The position numbers and the translations under genes were made by a program. From positions 1 through 9,486 of the forward strand of contig CALEJD010000054.1 of assembly GCA_937898195.1 (NCBI GenBank): a DNA stretch of 9,486 nt. The letters are read 5' to 3'. This stretch comes from an uncultured Clostridia bacterium (GTDB lineage Bacteria; Bacillota; Clostridia; Oscillospirales; Acutalibacteraceae). Numbering within the stretch: position 1 is the first letter of the stretch; every line of letters begins with the position of its first letter. The notes under the pieces are model-generated. The model did no database searches. It was not told the DNA's origin and was given only the letters and a program-made list of their open reading frames with translations. Below, piece by piece: positions 7,879 through 9,486 of this stretch.

Positions 7879-7904
7879 GTGCGACTTGTGGTCGTACGGA
7901 GGTG
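7879..7904 (+). promoter_or_regulatory. Hairpin abutting the strong ribosome binding site of spoIVB
   Basis: gtgcgac (7879-7885) and gtcgtac (7891-7897) form a 7-bp stem with one G-T pair and a 5-base loop. The Shine-Dalgarno sequence ggaggtg occupies 7898-7904, immediately after the stem, and the ATG follows 4 bases later. The site confirms the spoIVB start. The hairpin, if transcribed, leaves the Shine-Dalgarno exposed and could protect the 5' end or tune translation; that role is inference. Confidence 0.5.
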
Positions 7905-7908
7905 AAAA

Positions 7909-9153
7909 ATGCGAAGTTTAATAAAATTTTTATCAGTTATTAGTTCGTTTATTTGTACAATAATTTTTATTCTTGTGTATGTTGGTAATATGCTTATTCC
8001 TGATTCAATTATGACCGTTGAAGATAAAGGGTATATCGCACCTGAATTTATGGGATTTAATATTTATAAAAGCAGTTTGTTTCAAGAAACAGGTGCTGTT
8101 ACAGGGACTGCCCGTGCATCACAAAAAAATTCTGAAATTAAACTGTTAAATATTATTCCCGTAAAGAAAACAAAAATAACTAATACCAAAAGACAATATG
8201 TTGTTCTTGGTGGTGATATTTTTGGAATAAAGCTTTATACAGACGGAGTAATAGTAGTTGGAACAGATACAATCGAAACAGACAACGGTAATATTTGTCC
8301 AGCAGAAAACGCAGGACTTAAAACGGGTGATGTAATATTATATTTTAATGATATTAAAATTGAGTCAACAAAACAATTCACATCTTTATTGCAAAACAAC
8401 AAAGGTAAAAATGCAAAGTTAACTGTTAATAGAAATGATAAAAATATTGATTTAAACTTTGCTACAGTAAAAGAAAAAACCAGCGGAAAATATAAAGCTG
8501 GGCTTTGGGTTCGTGATAGCACAGCAGGAATCGGCACAGTAACATTTTATAACACATCAAACAACTCTTTTGGTGGTTTAGGCCACGCTATATGTGATAT
8601 CGATACGGGTGAAACAATGCCAATGAGAAAAGGTGAAATGGCAGAAGCTTATGTTAACGGTCTATATAAAAGTCAGAACGGATGTGTTGGAGAATTGTGT
8701 GGAGTATTAACGGGAAAAACTTTGGGTGCACTTTGCGTAAATAATGAAACGGGAATATATGGTTACACTTATTTTGGTGCACAAGGTGGGCAGCTACCGG
8801 TTGCAGTTAAACAAGAAGTAAAAGAAGGATATGCTCAGATTTATTGTACAATTGATAAAAATCCACCACAGTATTATGATGTAAAAATAGCAAAAGTATA
8901 TTCGAATTCGTCGTCAGTAAATAAAGATTTAGTAGTTGAAGTAACAGACAAAGATTTGATTTCAAAAACAGGTGGAATTTTGCAAGGTATGAGTGGTACA
9001 CCAATAATTCAGAATGGAATGCTAGTAGGTGCAATTACCCATGTGTTTGTAAACAATCCAAAACAGGGCTATGGAATTTTTGCTGAAAGAATGCTTGAAA
9101 CCTCTGTAAGTCGTGAGATGCAAAAGAACGAGCAAGTTAAAAATGCATCTTAA
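7909..9153 (+). CDS. spoIVB: SpoIVB sporulation signalling serine protease (S55 family)
   Basis: In spore formers SpoIVB is made in the forespore, crosses into the space between the forespore membranes, and cleaves SpoIVFA, which releases the SpoIVFB protease to activate pro-sigma K in the mother cell. The 414-residue protein has one N-terminal membrane segment (about 7-29) acting as a signal anchor, a PDZ domain at about 100-185 with the AENAGLKTGDVI loop at 132-143, and an S55 peptidase domain to the C-terminus. Catalytic residues inferred by comparison with the Bacillus protein are H226 in GLGHAICD, S362 in GMSGTPII (360-367), and D347, which sits 15 residues before the Ser as in Bacillus. 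The THVFVNNP segment at 377-384 is also characteristic. Flanking terminators suggest a monocistronic unit. Neighbours commonly linked to it (recN upstream, spo0A downstream) are absent here. The ggaggtg site fixes the start. Confidence 0.97.
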   Translation: MRSLIKFLSVISSFICTIIFILVYVGNMLIPDSIMTVEDKGYIAPEFMGFNIYKSSLFQETGAVTGTARASQKNSEIKLLNIIPVKKTKITNTKRQYVVLGGDIFGIKLYTDGVIVVGTDTIETDNGNICPAENAGLKTGDVILYFNDIKIESTKQFTSLLQNNKGKNAKLTVNRNDKNIDLNFATVKEKTSGKYKAGLWVRDSTAGIGTVTFYNTSNNSFGGLGHAICDIDTGETMPMRKGEMAEAYVNGLYKSQNGCVGELCGVLTGKTLGALCVNNETGIYGYTYFGAQGGQLPVAVKQEVKEGYAQIYCTIDKNPPQYYDVKIAKVYSNSSSVNKDLVVEVTDKDLISKTGGILQGMSGTPIIQNGMLVGAITHVFVNNPKQGYGIFAERMLETSVSREMQKNEQVKNAS

Positions 9154-9184
9154 AAAAAGGGTAGTAGCCAATTGGCTACTACCC
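9152..9184 (-). terminator. Terminator of the PFL-family gene, a 26-base perfect palindrome shared with the spoIVB end
   Basis: Arms gggtagtagccaa (9159-9171) and ttggctactaccc (9172-9184) are exact reverse complements; about 11 bp would pair around a 4-base loop. On the minus strand the stem is followed by seven T (complement of 9152-9158), which makes a canonical terminator for the PFL-family gene ending at 9194. On the plus strand no T-run follows directly (the next is at 9197-9202), so it would terminate spoIVB transcripts less efficiently. The minus-strand T-run overlaps the last two bases of the spoIVB stop codon. Confidence 0.88.
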
Positions 9185-9193
9185 AAATCCTAT

Positions 9194-9486
9194 TTAGTTT
9201 TTCAAACTTTGTAATGGTGCGGGGATTCGACCACCACGGTTAATGAATTTAGCAGGTGATGCTGTGTTGAGTTTCATTACTGGACCATAACCCAAGAGAC
9301 CACCAAAATTAAGAGTATCACCAATATCCTTGCCAATAGCAGGAATAAGTCTAACTGCTGTTGTTTTTGAGTTAACCATACCGATAGCAGCTTCATCAGC
9401 AATAATACCAGAAAGAACTTCTGCAGTTGTGTCACCAGGTACAATAATCATATCAAGACCAACAGAGCAAACACAAGTCATTGCTT
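9194..9486 (-). CDS. PFL-family protein (UPF0210/DUF711), C-terminal end only
   Basis: A conserved cytosolic family of about 450 residues, named for fold similarity to pyruvate formate-lyase and without an established function. Only the last 96 codons are present; the frame stays open to the right edge, and the ATG complement at 9479-9481 is an internal Met, not the start, because family members continue upstream through an (E)AM segment here. Family-typical features visible, numbered from that Met: SVGLDMIIVPGDT at 6-18, IIADEAAIGMVNSKTTAVRLIP at 26-47, FGGLLGYGP at 59-67, and the closing RGGRIPAP at 83-90. In many genomes this gene sits beside a small ACT-domain protein (UPF0237); that neighbour, if present, would be outside the window. 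It is convergent with spoIVB and 40 bases away. Confidence 0.93.
   Translation of the reverse strand, partial: AMTCVCSVGLDMIIVPGDTTAEVLSGIIADEAAIGMVNSKTTAVRLIPAIGKDIGDTLNFGGLLGYGPVMKLNTASPAKFINRGGRIPAPLQSLKN

Noticed and set aside
9479..9481. ATG as the start of the PFL-family gene
   Set aside because: Family members have a long N-terminal part before this point and the frame stays open to the window edge, so the gene is cut by the window rather than starting here.
1..9486. CRISPR array, tRNA, rRNA, insertion sequence or tandem repeats
   Set aside because: No regularly spaced repeats, cloverleaf-like genes, transposase motifs or terminal inverted repeats were found by reading both strands.

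Overview
The window reads as chromosome of an AT-rich, endospore-forming member of the Bacillota, most likely class Clostridia. The evidence is an intact spoIVB gene (intermembrane sporulation protease), a dnaE-pfkA gene pair as often seen in Clostridia, a low-GC codon pattern, and a PFL-family (UPF0210) gene. I do not see enough to name a genus.

Layout. (1) Positions 1-2792 hold an accessory, probably defence-related, segment: the C-terminal two thirds or so of an MmeI/YeeA-like adenine-specific DNA methyltransferase (cut by the left window edge), then a 275-residue protein I cannot assign. (2) Positions 2809-7777 hold a housekeeping run on the same strand: dnaE (replicative DNA polymerase III alpha subunit), pfkA (ATP-dependent 6-phosphofructokinase), and a shikimate-kinase-family P-loop kinase starting 2 bases after the pfkA stop. 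This run ends at a hairpin terminator near 7790-7842. (3) Positions 7909-9153 encode SpoIVB, preceded by a leader with a hairpin abutting its ribosome binding site. (4) On the opposite strand, the last 96 codons of a PFL-family protein converge on spoIVB. Its terminator is a 26-base perfect palindrome whose T-run lies against the spoIVB stop codon.

How the genes relate. The methyltransferase and the unknown protein look like one operon (15-base gap with a clear ribosome binding site). The operon runs into dnaE after only 16 bases, and I see no terminator or convincing promoter between them, so an essential replication gene may be read from a defence operon or from a promoter inside it. The dnaE, pfkA and kinase genes are a metabolic/replication block with no obvious shared pathway. 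SpoIVB is an independent sporulation unit.

The items most worth a second look are the unassigned protein beside the methyltransferase, the sharp change in arginine codon use across the presumed target-recognition part of the methyltransferase, and the kinase at 7286, which keeps its ATP-binding loop but departs from shikimate kinase at several substrate-binding positions. I found no CRISPR array, tRNA, rRNA, insertion sequence or clearly new multi-gene system inside the window.
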